A DNA stretch of 64,000 bases from Parvibaculum sp. (GTDB lineage Bacteria; Pseudomonadota; Alphaproteobacteria; Parvibaculales; Parvibaculaceae). This document shows positions 26,286 through 35,037 of the stretch, in pieces. The stretch spans positions 372,001-436,000 of the forward strand of contig JAEPQD010000001.1 of assembly GCA_017642695.1 (NCBI GenBank). The letters run 5' to 3'. The notes below the pieces were generated by a model. The model had not been told where the DNA came from. It did not search any database and saw only the letters and a program-made list of their open reading frames with translations. The position numbers and the translations under genes were made by a program. Position 1 is the stretch's first letter. Each line of letters begins with the position of its first letter.

Positions 26286-27335
26286 ATGCTGGCACTGGGT
26301 CGTTACCGAGAACATCTGACCACTGCGCTACACGCGCACCACTCCGCACTCCCCGAGCCCATCCGAAATCAAAACGAACCGCTGCTAAAGACCTGCTTGC
26401 GTCGGGCCCTGAGACGCAAGGAAACTGGCTATGTCTTCGGAGCAGCGAGTGCCTTGCTGGACCGTGATCCCCGGAAGCTCTGGAAGGAAATTGCAGCTAT
26501 TGCGCTCAAGGATTTCGCGCTCGCTGACCTCTCCCTGTTTGGGGGTGTCATTGCGGCTGCATCGAGCAAGTCATGGCGAGACAGGAGCGGCGGTGATTGG
26601 CACATAGCCTCGCACTTGCTTCTGGGATTGTTGAACACACCTTGCGACCGCCGCCTGCGGAAGCTCCAGCTCGCAGCAAGGAACAGCCCTACCGACGCTC
26701 ACGAGGCGCTTGGCTCAGTCATCGTCGACGCTGCGAAAATCATCTGCCGATGCGAGAGGCGCACACCGTACCCCGCGCTTGTCACGATTTCCGCGAGTGA
26801 GTGTGACAATGCGCTTGAAGAGATCGGTGTGCACCACGCGCTGGACGATGATCTGCTCGAAGTCTGCATGCAGGCGCGCAGAACCACGCAAAGCATCCTG
26901 CCTGTACTCTTACCGCTCGCAATGACGGCTTCGGCTTCATACGGCGGGACACAGTCACGGATAAGGCGCATAGCACCCGAGACAAGAGACATCGGGGGAT
27001 TGCCTTCTTATATCTTCGATGCATCGACATATGTAGGGCACCGAGCGCTCGACATATGGATGAAGGAAGCACCCGAGATCAGACGGATGATTGCAGCAAT
27101 CCCTTCTATGCAGAGCCAAGTAACGCTGCGGGACGAAGCGCTCTTTGCTGTGGAAGGCGGTGTCTGTGTCGATGAGGTTTCGGACGCATTCTATCGCGAA
27201 CTTTCAATCGCAAGCATGAAGGGGCACGAAGATGCACCCGACGCATTGGTCATGGAGCTGCGTACCGCGATGCGCTCCGCGATCCCACTTCTCAATGACA
27301 TAAGGGAATTCGTACATGTCTCTAAAGCCGGATAA
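26286..27335 (+). CDS. Unknown 349-residue protein, cotranscribed with a tyrosine recombinase
   Basis: Not recognised. It is largely helical and soluble. The segment RKETGYVFGAASALLDRDPRKLWKEIAAIALKDFALADLSLFGGVIAAASSKSW faintly recalls the clamp-loader-like C-terminal region of MgsA/RarA ATPases, which has helix pairs with a DxGLAD-like turn. There is no ATPase domain, and this is only a visual resemblance. The last 20 bp overlap the downstream recombinase gene, so the two are almost certainly expressed together. It may assist recombination or replication of the element, an inference from position. Confidence 0.55.
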   Translation: MLALGRYREHLTTALHAHHSALPEPIRNQNEPLLKTCLRRALRRKETGYVFGAASALLDRDPRKLWKEIAAIALKDFALADLSLFGGVIAAASSKSWRDRSGGDWHIASHLLLGLLNTPCDRRLRKLQLAARNSPTDAHEALGSVIVDAAKIICRCERRTPYPALVTISASECDNALEEIGVHHALDDDLLEVCMQARRTTQSILPVLLPLAMTASASYGGTQSRIRRIAPETRDIGGLPSYIFDASTYVGHRALDIWMKEAPEIRRMIAAIPSMQSQVTLRDEALFAVEGGVCVDEVSDAFYRELSIASMKGHEDAPDALVMELRTAMRSAIPLLNDIREFVHVSKAG

Positions 27336-28332
27336 CTCTCAATTATCAGAGCCTAAAATCAGGAGCTTCCGCGCGCGCACCGAGACCCAAATCGGTGGCA
27401 ACTTTTCGGGCGACACATTCCTACCCATGTTGGGAGAAACGATTTCCGCAGAAGCCGTCAGCCTCCTCAAGCACACCCTTGCGGGAAACACTGAGAGAGC
27501 CTACCGGTCGGACCTTGCCCATTTCAGAGCATGGGGCGGAACGATACCGGCTTCAGCCTCAACAGTATGCGCATACATCGGGGACCATGCTGGAACGCTC
27601 GCGGTTTCTACAATTATACGTCGCGTCCTCACGCTCTCAAAAGCGCATGATGTGGCGGTTCTACCTAACCCCTGTCGGACGGAAGTCGTCAAAGCCACCA
27701 TTCGCGGATTGAAGCGCAAACATGGAACCGCACAGAGGCGGGCGAAGCCGCTTTTACGGGAGGATTTGTTTTTGCTCCTCGACAAGATGGGAAGCAGCAT
27801 CCGAGATCGTCGAGATCGCGCGTTAATCCTGCTGGGGTTTGCGGGAGGGTTTCGTCGATCAGAGCTGGTTTCCTTGGAGGTTGGCGATATTGAGGTGGAA
27901 AGGAGGGGGTTGGTTGTCACCCTCCGTCGCAGCAAGACAGATCAGCAAGCCGAAGGCCGCCGTGTCGGAATTCCCTACGGCCGCACTTGCTACTGCCCGG
28001 TTGAAGCCATAGAGACCTGGCTTGAGGCAGGCAAGATTGAAACTGGGCCTCTGTTCCGCCCGATTACGCGCCATGGGCACGTGAGCCACGCACAGCTTTC
28101 CGGCGAAGCCGTTTCAAACTTACTGCGCGAACGACTTTCCGCAGCGGGCATAAATGCTAATGGGTATTCTGGCCACAGCCTGCGCGCCGGGTTTGCCACA
28201 AGTGCGGCACAGGCAGGAGTTTCAACACTAAAAATTCGAGCGCAGACAGGGCACGTCAGCGATCAAATGCTGAACCGCTACGTGCGAGACGGCGAACTGT
28301 TCGTTGGCAACGCCGTCGAAGCGCTGTTGTAA
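27316..28332 (+). CDS. Second tyrosine recombinase of the element
   Basis: 338 residues with a core-binding helical domain (about 45-135: LLKHTLAGNTERAYRSDLAHFRAW) and a catalytic domain. Catalytic residues are R180 (GGFRRSEL), K207 (RRSKTD), H287 and R290 (HSLRAGFAT), H313 (TGHVSD) and Y322 (NRYVRD), a complete set. It lacks the N-terminal arm-binding domain of the left-end integrase and looks more like Xer/phage-type resolvases. It could resolve multimers of the circular form or be an older integrase. ATG 27316 has AAGGGA upstream and overlaps the preceding gene. Confidence 0.9.
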   Translation: MSLKPDNSQLSEPKIRSFRARTETQIGGNFSGDTFLPMLGETISAEAVSLLKHTLAGNTERAYRSDLAHFRAWGGTIPASASTVCAYIGDHAGTLAVSTIIRRVLTLSKAHDVAVLPNPCRTEVVKATIRGLKRKHGTAQRRAKPLLREDLFLLLDKMGSSIRDRRDRALILLGFAGGFRRSELVSLEVGDIEVERRGLVVTLRRSKTDQQAEGRRVGIPYGRTCYCPVEAIETWLEAGKIETGPLFRPITRHGHVSHAQLSGEAVSNLLRERLSAAGINANGYSGHSLRAGFATSAAQAGVSTLKIRAQTGHVSDQMLNRYVRDGELFVGNAVEALL

Positions 28333-28411
28333 TCCAGCGACGCTTGTTCTGCTCTCGCAATTCTCTGTCACAACAACTAATCTACTACATAACAAGGGGC
28401 ACCAAGGATAC

Positions 28412-30076
28412 ATGAGCCAGATAGAACGAGCGCCAGATCGCTACTCATCGGTTGCCGAAAAGAAGTCGACCGGCGCAACATATACTCCCACTCGCCTAGC
28501 AGAGTTCGTAGCGGACCGCATGCTGGCGCATGCGAGGTTCATTGACGGGCAGCGTCTGCGACTGCTTGACCCATCGGTGGGGCACGGAGAGCTTTTGGTG
28601 GCCTTGGTGCAGAGGCTCGGAAGACCTGTTACCGTGTACGGGTTTGACACAGACCCCGTTGCATTGGAGATAGCTCGCCAAAGGATGGAGAAGCACTGTC
28701 CTGAAGTTGAGTGTAAGTTTGTAGTAGGAAGCTTCCTTGATCACGTCCTCAGCGATTTCCTCGGCGGTCTGTTTGGGACGGAGCAGCGCTACGATCTCGT
28801 AATTGCTAATCCTCCCTATGTGCGCACCCAGATCATTGGAACTGAACAATCTCGAAGGTTAGCTACTCAGTTTGGATTAGCTGGGCGAGTGGATCTCTAT
28901 CACGCGTTCCTGCTGGGCATGGCGCGCGTTCTAGCCCCAGAGGGCATCGCTGGGTTCATTGTCTCTAATCGGTTCATGACAACAAAGGGGGGAGCATCAG
29001 CTCGCTCCGGCCTCATGAACGATTTGAACCTGAGAGAGATATACGATCTGGGCGACACCAAGCTCTTTGATGCTGCCGTTCTACCTGCGGTCATAATCGC
29101 GACCGGTCAAGCAACCGAAAGCTCAACGCCCGCATTCAGCACAATTTACCAAGCCAAACGCGAGGCCGCTTCAAACGCCACCGACCCTATCGACGCCCTC
29201 TCCAGTAACGGTTTCGTTGGCGTACCAGACGGGCGCACATTCGAGGTCAAGCATGGAAAGCTAGATGTGAGTGGCGATGCGTCTAGTATTTGGCGTCTAG
29301 CTTCCGACCAACTTGAAGATTGGCTTTCAACAGTCGCTCAAAACACATGGGGGCAGTTTAAGGACATCGGCAAAGTTCGCGTGGGCGTCAAGACATGTGC
29401 GGATAAGGTATTCTTGCCAAAGGAGTGGGACGATGATCTTGAACTTCATCGACCGCTAACCACGCACCATACCGCCCGCCGGTTCCGACCGATGCCTCCG
29501 AACCGCAAGATACTTTATCCTCATGAAGCAGCTGATCGTGGAAAGCGAGCGGTAGAGCTAGATCGGTTTCCCAAGAGCAAGGCTTATCTTGAGCGCCATC
29601 GTGCAACGCTTGAGGCTCGAAGCTATGTGATTGAAGCGGGCAGAGAGTGGTACGAAATCTGGGTGCCTCAAAATCCATCCGAGTGGCCAATGCCTAAATT
29701 GGTTTTTCGGGATATATCTGAACGCCCGACCTTTTGGATGGACCTTGATGGAACGGTTGTGAATGGCGATTGTTATTGGCTGACAGGTGATCCAAGCCTT
29801 CTTTGGCTAGCCCTTGCTGTCGCAAATTCGACTTTCATCGAGCACTACTACGACAATCGCTTTAACAACAAGCTGTATGCCGGTAGGCGGCGTTTTATTA
29901 CTCAGTATGTGGAGCAATTCCCTTTGCCTGATCCAAACCGCGCTGTTTCAAAGGAGATAGTAGATGCCTGCCGTGCACTCTACAGCGCATTGGTAGAAGG
30001 ACCCCAACCCGACAAGGAGAAGGAGTTGGATGCAATGGTTTGGGGCGCCTTTGGATTGTCAGTCGAAGAAATCTGA
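28412..30076 (+). CDS. N6-adenine DNA methyltransferase of a type II restriction-modification system
   Basis: 554 residues. SAM-binding motif I is DPSVGHGELL (53-62) and the catalytic motif IV is NPPY (133-136, IANPPYVRTQ). The C-terminal half contains the TaqI/Eco57I-like target-recognition pattern, ending LTGDPSLLWLALAVANSTFIEHYYDNRFNNKLYAGRRRFITQYVEQFPLPDP. It methylates adenine in a specific site to protect it from the partner endonuclease. ATG 28412 is chosen since homology starts there. The upstream extension overlaps the recombinase. Its 3' end overlaps the convergent endonuclease gene by 18 bp. Confidence 0.9.
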   Translation: MSQIERAPDRYSSVAEKKSTGATYTPTRLAEFVADRMLAHARFIDGQRLRLLDPSVGHGELLVALVQRLGRPVTVYGFDTDPVALEIARQRMEKHCPEVECKFVVGSFLDHVLSDFLGGLFGTEQRYDLVIANPPYVRTQIIGTEQSRRLATQFGLAGRVDLYHAFLLGMARVLAPEGIAGFIVSNRFMTTKGGASARSGLMNDLNLREIYDLGDTKLFDAAVLPAVIIATGQATESSTPAFSTIYQAKREAASNATDPIDALSSNGFVGVPDGRTFEVKHGKLDVSGDASSIWRLASDQLEDWLSTVAQNTWGQFKDIGKVRVGVKTCADKVFLPKEWDDDLELHRPLTTHHTARRFRPMPPNRKILYPHEAADRGKRAVELDRFPKSKAYLERHRATLEARSYVIEAGREWYEIWVPQNPSEWPMPKLVFRDISERPTFWMDLDGTVVNGDCYWLTGDPSLLWLALAVANSTFIEHYYDNRFNNKLYAGRRRFITQYVEQFPLPDPNRAVSKEIVDACRALYSALVEGPQPDKEKELDAMVWGAFGLSVEEI

Positions 30077-31117
30077 TGGCAAAGGAATTTGAAGTTTCCG
30101 GTTCAATACTCTTCCTTGAAATTGCGGAAAGCGACTGAAAAAGCTGGCGCCGGTAGTCAGGTAAAAATGTGTCAGCGTTACCTCTTTCCCGTCAGTTCGA
30201 GCGTAGAATAGGGCATATCGCACGTCGCAATGACGAACCTGCGTTCCAGCAATTTGTGGAATGTCCAGAAGCTCCTCGCTGTTCGGGCATACAAGCCCCA
30301 AGTCGATTGTGGGAGAAGTCTGCAATTTAACTTCGAGAAGTTGATTACGGACGTCTGGAAAGCGTCCATCATCTCGATAGTCTGCGTATCCTAGAAGCTC
30401 ACATACAATCCGATGGAGCGCGGCGCCTCGGTTGCGTTCTTGGTCTGCTCCGGCATCTTTAAAAGATCGACCAATCGCCCCGCGCAAACGGTCATAGACT
30501 TCAGCAATCGGCAACAACAGACCATGTGCAGGGTGGTCTACCGGACTAACATTACCTGCTAGTCTAGCTCCCACCCGAACATGAGGCGATAGGACTGCAG
30601 TGTCTTCGGAAACAATCAGTTCTTCGGTCGCTTCCCTGGGAATTAGTCGAGCTTGAAACTTCTGCGTCAGAGTTCCGGTGGTGTCGAGCTGAGCAAGCTC
30701 TTCTCCGTTGACCACCTTTACGCGGGTTATGACGCCGTTCTCCGAAACGCGCAGTAGAGCATACCGCCGGGAGGGAGATAGCTCTTCGTTCCAGATTTGA
30801 AGGTTGTTTGCTTTTTGGGTGTACGTGTCAAAGTCTTGGCCCAGAAACTGGGGCTTTGTCTTCTTGAAGCCTTCGGGTGCCGGGTATCCGAGTGCTCTAC
30901 AGACCATTTGCTTGACGATCTTCGAGCGCGTGCGGATAGGGACGTTTAGCCCCCCTTTCCCTACAAGCTCGCTATTCAACAAGATTTCAAGTTCCGGGGT
31001 GGGCACCCAAAGCTCTGGGTCCCCAATTTCAATCGGATCATATATTGATTTGCCGCTCCGCGAGATTGCGGCACGATAATCTTTGTCCAAGCTCACTCCC
31101 CCCGCATGGTGTGTCAC
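30059..31117 (-). CDS. Type II restriction endonuclease, PD-(D/E)xK type
   Basis: 352 residues. A PD-(D/E)xK nuclease site is visible at P254-D255 and E262-V-K264 (FPDVRNQLLEVKLQTSPTIDLG). It is preceded by NRGAALHRIVCELLGYADYRDDGRF, typical of restriction enzymes that pair with Eco57I/TaqI-like methyltransferases. Convergent and 18-bp overlapping with the methyltransferase gene, which supports the pairing. The start is unsure. GTG 31117 is given, but a TTG eight or nine codons further in has a better GGGGGAG site. The recognition sequence cannot be read from sequence. Confidence 0.83.
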   Translation of the reverse strand: MTHHAGGVSLDKDYRAAISRSGKSIYDPIEIGDPELWVPTPELEILLNSELVGKGGLNVPIRTRSKIVKQMVCRALGYPAPEGFKKTKPQFLGQDFDTYTQKANNLQIWNEELSPSRRYALLRVSENGVITRVKVVNGEELAQLDTTGTLTQKFQARLIPREATEELIVSEDTAVLSPHVRVGARLAGNVSPVDHPAHGLLLPIAEVYDRLRGAIGRSFKDAGADQERNRGAALHRIVCELLGYADYRDDGRFPDVRNQLLEVKLQTSPTIDLGLVCPNSEELLDIPQIAGTQVRHCDVRYALFYARTDGKEVTLTHFYLTTGASFFSRFPQFQGRVLNRKLQIPLPSDFFD

Positions 31118-31220
31118 AATTACAAAGCAACTTGGTTAGCGCTCAACTATTGGAGCTTGGAGAAGAGAGAGGCGAGTAGCGTCTATTCATGTCCGCCGTA
31201 TTCAATGGTCGCACCACTCT

Positions 31221-31571
31221 CTATGACGCTTTCCGACTACGTCCAATAATCCGCGCTATGTCCACAATCTGCCGTAGTTCGTTTTCGTCCATCCCCGAAA
31301 TAAGCACTTCAATCTCTGTACGGAGCGCGTTGGTCGCACCGCTGTTTCGACGGTCACTAAAGCCGCTCAGAAACCACTCGGCCGGCTGCTCTAGCGCCTT
31401 GGCTACCAACCCGAGCGTTTCAAGGCTTGGTGCGGTGTGCCCTCTCTCAAGGTTTGAGATTGTTTCGACGCTCTTGTCGATCATTCCGGCAAGCTGATCC
31501 TGCGTGAGCCCAGCGTCTTTACGCGCCGCTCTAATCCGTACCCCGACATGTTTCTTCAATGAGCCTGCCAT
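31221..31571 (-). CDS. XRE-family regulator, probable controller (C) protein of the restriction system
   Basis: 116 residues. The helix-turn-helix is VGVRIRAARKDAGLTQDQLAGMIDKSVETISNLERGHTAPSLETLGLVAKALEQPAEWFL (about 9-68), followed by a short C-terminal helix region. It lies directly upstream of, and in the same direction as, the endonuclease gene, with about 100 bp between. That is how controller proteins delay endonuclease expression until DNA is methylated. It is somewhat longer than classical C proteins (about 80 residues), so a general element repressor is an alternative. Confidence 0.75.
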   Translation of the reverse strand: MAGSLKKHVGVRIRAARKDAGLTQDQLAGMIDKSVETISNLERGHTAPSLETLGLVAKALEQPAEWFLSGFSDRRNSGATNALRTEIEVLISGMDENELRQIVDIARIIGRSRKAS

Positions 31572-31623
31572 ACCCGAATTTCGCTTCGGGTCTGCAGCTC
31601 AACCATGAACCAATATTGCGTGT

Positions 31624-31657
31624 TTTGGCCATAATACGTAAAATTACCAAAGTTCAA
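31624..31657 (-). promoter_or_regulatory. Candidate promoter and operator of the XRE regulator
   Basis: On the minus strand TTGAAC (31657-31652) and TATTAT (31636-31631) are 15 bp apart. Between them is the dyad GTAA-AA-TTAC (31638-31647), itself flanked by TTTGG/CCAAA. Dyads inside a promoter spacer fit self-regulation by an XRE/C protein. The PH-domain gene is divergent and could be affected too. Confidence 0.4.
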
Positions 31658-31697
31658 GAAGAAAACATGAATTTAGAATACGGGTGGGAGAGCGAGC

Positions 31698-32951
31698 TTG
31701 GCCAAAATCCAAAGGTTGATCGAACCGGGAGAACGGATTGTCTATCGGGCGCGCTTCGGCCCGGCCCGCGTCATCTACGAACTCGTAGTCACCGCCGCGG
31801 CGCTCACAGTGGGCGCACTCACCGGACCCGGAATTCTGCTGGCAATACTGTTTCTTGCTGTCTGGCTCTACGCCGAAAGGAGCCTGCGCGAGGTCGTCGT
31901 CACAAATCAGAGGGTGATCCAGAAGAAGGGATGGATCAGGCCCCAGATCGACGAGATCAACCTGCGTCAGGTGGAGAGCATCAAGAACAACGGCCAGCGC
32001 ATCGTGATTATCGGTAGTGGCGGCTCAAAGATGAAGCTGCCCTACTTTCTGGCTGACGAGGCTGGTCTCAGTCGAGCCATCCGCAGCCCGCACCTTGCCC
32101 CAACTACCGACGACACAACATCGGCAGGATATGTCGCTGCGGCGCACACGACAGACGCAGACCCCTTTGCAGGTCGGCCTTTCTGGAAGCGGCCGGTATT
32201 CATCGCCCTCGCCGTCGTATTCGGCCCCGCATTGTTGATAGGGCCGTTCGTCGATGTTTCCGAAGACACAGCAGTCTCAGCGACCGAGACAGCAGGCAGC
32301 GATCAAACGCCGGACAAAGCGGTGAGCGAGGACAGCACAAAAGTCACAAGTGCAGCCCCGGCCAAAGTGAGCCTGAAAGGATTGCCCGACGAAGTTCTGC
32401 AAGTGGTCGAGACGGACGTGCTTCGCTACGCGCGGCGTTCTCTGACTGTGCAGCTTTCCAAGGAGATCGACGAAGCATCCCAAGTAGAGATCGCCCGCTA
32501 CCTGCAAGCTCAGGAACCACGCTTTCGCAACACCTACGTGGACTACTATCTGCCGGGAATGGTCGAAGGAGCAGGAGCTTGGGCAGTAGCCCATATCGAG
32601 GCCGGGGTCGTGAAGGCTCAAACCTTGGGTCTGACCAGCGCCGAAATTCAGAAGCTCGCGTCAGCGGACACCGGTAGCGAAATCATCGGCCGGTGGAGGG
32701 ATGACAGACCCGGTGTCGGAAGCATTATGACGATCGGCAAGGAGAAAGGCGGTTTTGTCCTTTCCCGGAAGTTCCCCGATGGGGACAGCATGACCCAACG
32801 GCTAAAAGAGAAGCCGGGGGCGAATGAACGCCGGTTCGACATTCATCCGGCGGACACGGACTTCGGCGAGTACCTGCTCGTGAGGCAGAGCGGCACGCTG
32901 GAATTCCATGATGCCGAGGGCCTAGTGTTCGCGGCTCGCCCAACCAACTAG
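31698..32951 (+). CDS. PH-domain-containing membrane protein with a large unique C-terminal domain
   Basis: 417 residues beginning at TTG, with GGGAG eight bases upstream and no early ATG. Residues about 1-110 are a bacterial PH (YdbT/bPH2-like) domain with two membrane segments (VIYELVVTAAALTVGALTGPGILLAILFLAVWLYAE). The characteristic stretch VVTNQRVIQKKGWIRPQIDEINLRQVESI follows. A third hydrophobic segment (VFIALAVVFGPALLIGPFV) precedes an acidic Ser/Thr-rich linker. The C-terminal 200 residues include EIIGRWRDDRPGVGSIMTIGKEKGGFVLSRKFPDGDS, a beta-rich part I do not recognise. Its role in the island is unknown. Confidence 0.75.
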   Translation: MAKIQRLIEPGERIVYRARFGPARVIYELVVTAAALTVGALTGPGILLAILFLAVWLYAERSLREVVVTNQRVIQKKGWIRPQIDEINLRQVESIKNNGQRIVIIGSGGSKMKLPYFLADEAGLSRAIRSPHLAPTTDDTTSAGYVAAAHTTDADPFAGRPFWKRPVFIALAVVFGPALLIGPFVDVSEDTAVSATETAGSDQTPDKAVSEDSTKVTSAAPAKVSLKGLPDEVLQVVETDVLRYARRSLTVQLSKEIDEASQVEIARYLQAQEPRFRNTYVDYYLPGMVEGAGAWAVAHIEAGVVKAQTLGLTSAEIQKLASADTGSEIIGRWRDDRPGVGSIMTIGKEKGGFVLSRKFPDGDSMTQRLKEKPGANERRFDIHPADTDFGEYLLVRQSGTLEFHDAEGLVFAARPTN

Positions 32952-33118
32952 TTTGCATTTACCGTAACGCGAACAGCAGGACTACCCCCGTAAATATTTG
33001 TAAATAAAGCCTTTTTCCAAAACGAAGACTTCCCAATCGGAAGCCAGTAAAGTGGTTGTTGCAAATACCGCTTCAGCGAATAGTTGCGGTCAAATGCTTG
33101 TCTTCTCGGGGGGATGCC

Positions 33119-34066
33119 TTGTTTCTCGAAAAATTTTCGCGCTTTTTCCGTCGGTACGACCTGACTTTTGCACCCCGTCACAAAGCGGGAGCTCATTTGC
33201 CGATTGGGGAAGACCCCAATCTACCAAACATCACGGACGCCCTGAAACAGCGGTGGCGCGATAACAAGGCACTAGAAGTCCAGCCCAATGGCGACATTGT
33301 GGAACTTATGGACGTTGAATTCGATCCCAAGAGTGAAGCCCTCACCCTTTTGTTTCACCGAGCAAGCCCCAATGCCGCCGATCCTGCGTATCGAAAGCGG
33401 GCGCGTAAAGACGCAGCGGGAAGGGTAACAATCCGAACGGCCAAGAAGGCAGAAGATGAGGAGCAGTCTATATCTGCCCACTTGGTAATATGCACGAACC
33501 CTATAAAGCGAGGGATATACAGATCGGCTCTTGAAGAAATTCCCGGCATCAGCATGTCCGTCATCAGACGGATCATATCGCTCGCGCTGCAAGACTATAA
33601 GTACGACTTCAAGAAGGGGACGCAGGTCAATGAGACCTACACGACCTTCAAACCTGAAGGGGTACGATCCGAGACCTTGACCAACGCCCTAAAGAAAGGC
33701 GAACTGAATTTCATCAAGCTCGTCAGACCCGCCAAGCCAAATTTCGTAGATGCAAATGGACTGTTCGAACCAGTCAATGAGGTGATGAAACTAAGGGTCA
33801 AGGGCGAGATTACGAGCCAGAACTGGCGCAACGAGCTGAAAAACTTGATACCGCTGGCCAAGAAAGCCGGGTGGACCGAATTCAATCTCGACCTCGAACT
33901 CGACGACGAGAGACACAGAACAATCAAAATTGATCGCGAGCAAGAGGCCAAAGAAATACTCTTTGTGCGATCAGAGCAAGTGGACTTTAAGCGAGAGCTA
34001 CCCATCTGCTCCGCCGCTGTAAATCCGGACGTTGTGAAGAAAGCTCTTCAGATCATCGCTGCCTGA
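33119..34066 (+). CDS. Unknown protein, first gene of a two-gene cassette near attR
   Basis: 315 residues from TTG 33119, which has a GGGGGG-rich site upstream. An earlier in-frame TTG at 33056 is possible. No recognised domain. The sequence is mixed alpha/beta and highly charged (KRARKDAAGRVTIRTAKKAEDEEQ), with SALEEIPGISMSVIRRIISLALQDYKYDF centrally and a C-terminal half rich in Lys/Glu helices. A 4-TM protein gene follows 19 bp later in the same direction. Position at the cargo end of an island beside a restriction system is where anti-phage genes often sit, so a defence role is a fair guess only. Confidence 0.6.
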   Translation: MFLEKFSRFFRRYDLTFAPRHKAGAHLPIGEDPNLPNITDALKQRWRDNKALEVQPNGDIVELMDVEFDPKSEALTLLFHRASPNAADPAYRKRARKDAAGRVTIRTAKKAEDEEQSISAHLVICTNPIKRGIYRSALEEIPGISMSVIRRIISLALQDYKYDFKKGTQVNETYTTFKPEGVRSETLTNALKKGELNFIKLVRPAKPNFVDANGLFEPVNEVMKLRVKGEITSQNWRNELKNLIPLAKKAGWTEFNLDLELDDERHRTIKIDREQEAKEILFVRSEQVDFKRELPICSAAVNPDVVKKALQIIAA

Positions 34067-34085
34067 GTAAACCGGATTGCCCGAT

Positions 34086-34754
34086 ATGAACGTGCTTTCA
34101 TACCCACTTCGCTATCTAACGTTGAAAGACGAAGATAAGCGCGCCCTCTTCCGAAGGAATGGCCTAGCCGTCTTTCTTATTGCAGCCTTTTTGACACTTC
34201 CCTTCCTACTACCGGGTGCAAATTATTTCGGTGATGGTGGTTTCCTTGATCGATTTGGAAGTGTTGCTGCGGTTCTTACCGGGTTCTATGTGGCTGCCTT
34301 AGTAGGTATCGCCAGCTTCCCATCGTCGCTGGGCGACCTGGACGACGTTATGGAAGTGGGTAGGGTATTCGGACGCGAATGTGATGATGACGGAAAGCCA
34401 GTTGCGCTAACTCGGCGTCAGTACGTTTGTGCGATGTTCGGGTATCTTGCCTTCATGTGCCTGTCTGTTTCCACAATTGCCGTCCTCTTAGTGGTTGTAA
34501 CAGACGTTACCAAAAGTGGTTTGCTACAAGCGCTGCCGGATCAGTGGACTAGCACCGTGTGGTTCAAGAAGAACTTCATGTGGATCGTTCGCGCTGTTTT
34601 TATCGGCCTACTGAATTTAGCAATAGCGCACATGATCGTAACGACATTCCACGGGCTGTACTATCTGATCGACCGCTTGTACGACAAAAAGCCGGAGCTC
34701 CTACCAAAAGCGGAAAGTGAAGGCCAAAGCAATCCACCTAAAGACACCGTCTAA
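34086..34754 (+). CDS. Unknown four-helix membrane protein, second gene of the cassette
   Basis: 222 residues with four predicted membrane helices, roughly at 26-44 (GLAVFLIAAFLTLPFLLPG), 58-77 (FGSVAAVLTGFYVAALVGIA), 117-143 and 164-188, with short polar ends. Helix 2 (TGFYVAALVGIASFPSSLGDLDD) is followed by an acidic cytoplasmic loop. No family recognised. Only 19 bp separate it from the soluble gene upstream, so they probably act together. ATG 34086 has CCGGA nearby. A TTG three codons upstream is less likely. Codon use is AT-rich like other island cargo. Confidence 0.65.
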   Translation: MNVLSYPLRYLTLKDEDKRALFRRNGLAVFLIAAFLTLPFLLPGANYFGDGGFLDRFGSVAAVLTGFYVAALVGIASFPSSLGDLDDVMEVGRVFGRECDDDGKPVALTRRQYVCAMFGYLAFMCLSVSTIAVLLVVVTDVTKSGLLQALPDQWTSTVWFKKNFMWIVRAVFIGLLNLAIAHMIVTTFHGLYYLIDRLYDKKPELLPKAESEGQSNPPKDTV

Positions 34755-34966
34755 GTCTGTCGCTGTCTGCTAGAGCAGCAAAATTCCGAGTGGGACGCCG
34801 TTGTGCCAAAGCTGGCTCCGGGTGATCTGCAAAAAACAGCGCAAACACCAATCGAGAAGCAATAGCATCCCCGCCACTTTCGTCGCGTACCGCCAAGCTT
34901 GGGAAACGCCGCTAGATTTTAAACTGACGCGCCAGCGGATTTGCATTCCACTTGGTACATCGGAGT

Positions 34967-34977
34967 GGTACACAAAG
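34967..34977 (+). repeat. Candidate integrase arm site, right end
   Basis: A second copy of GGTACACAAAG (first at 23073-23083). It sits in the 345-bp non-coding right end (34755-35099), which otherwise holds attR and no supported gene. Confidence 0.45.
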
Positions 34978-35037
34978 TTGGTGGCCACAGGTCCAAAACT
35001 GTACAGAATGCGCGGGTCAGAGAAGTTCGGGTCATCG

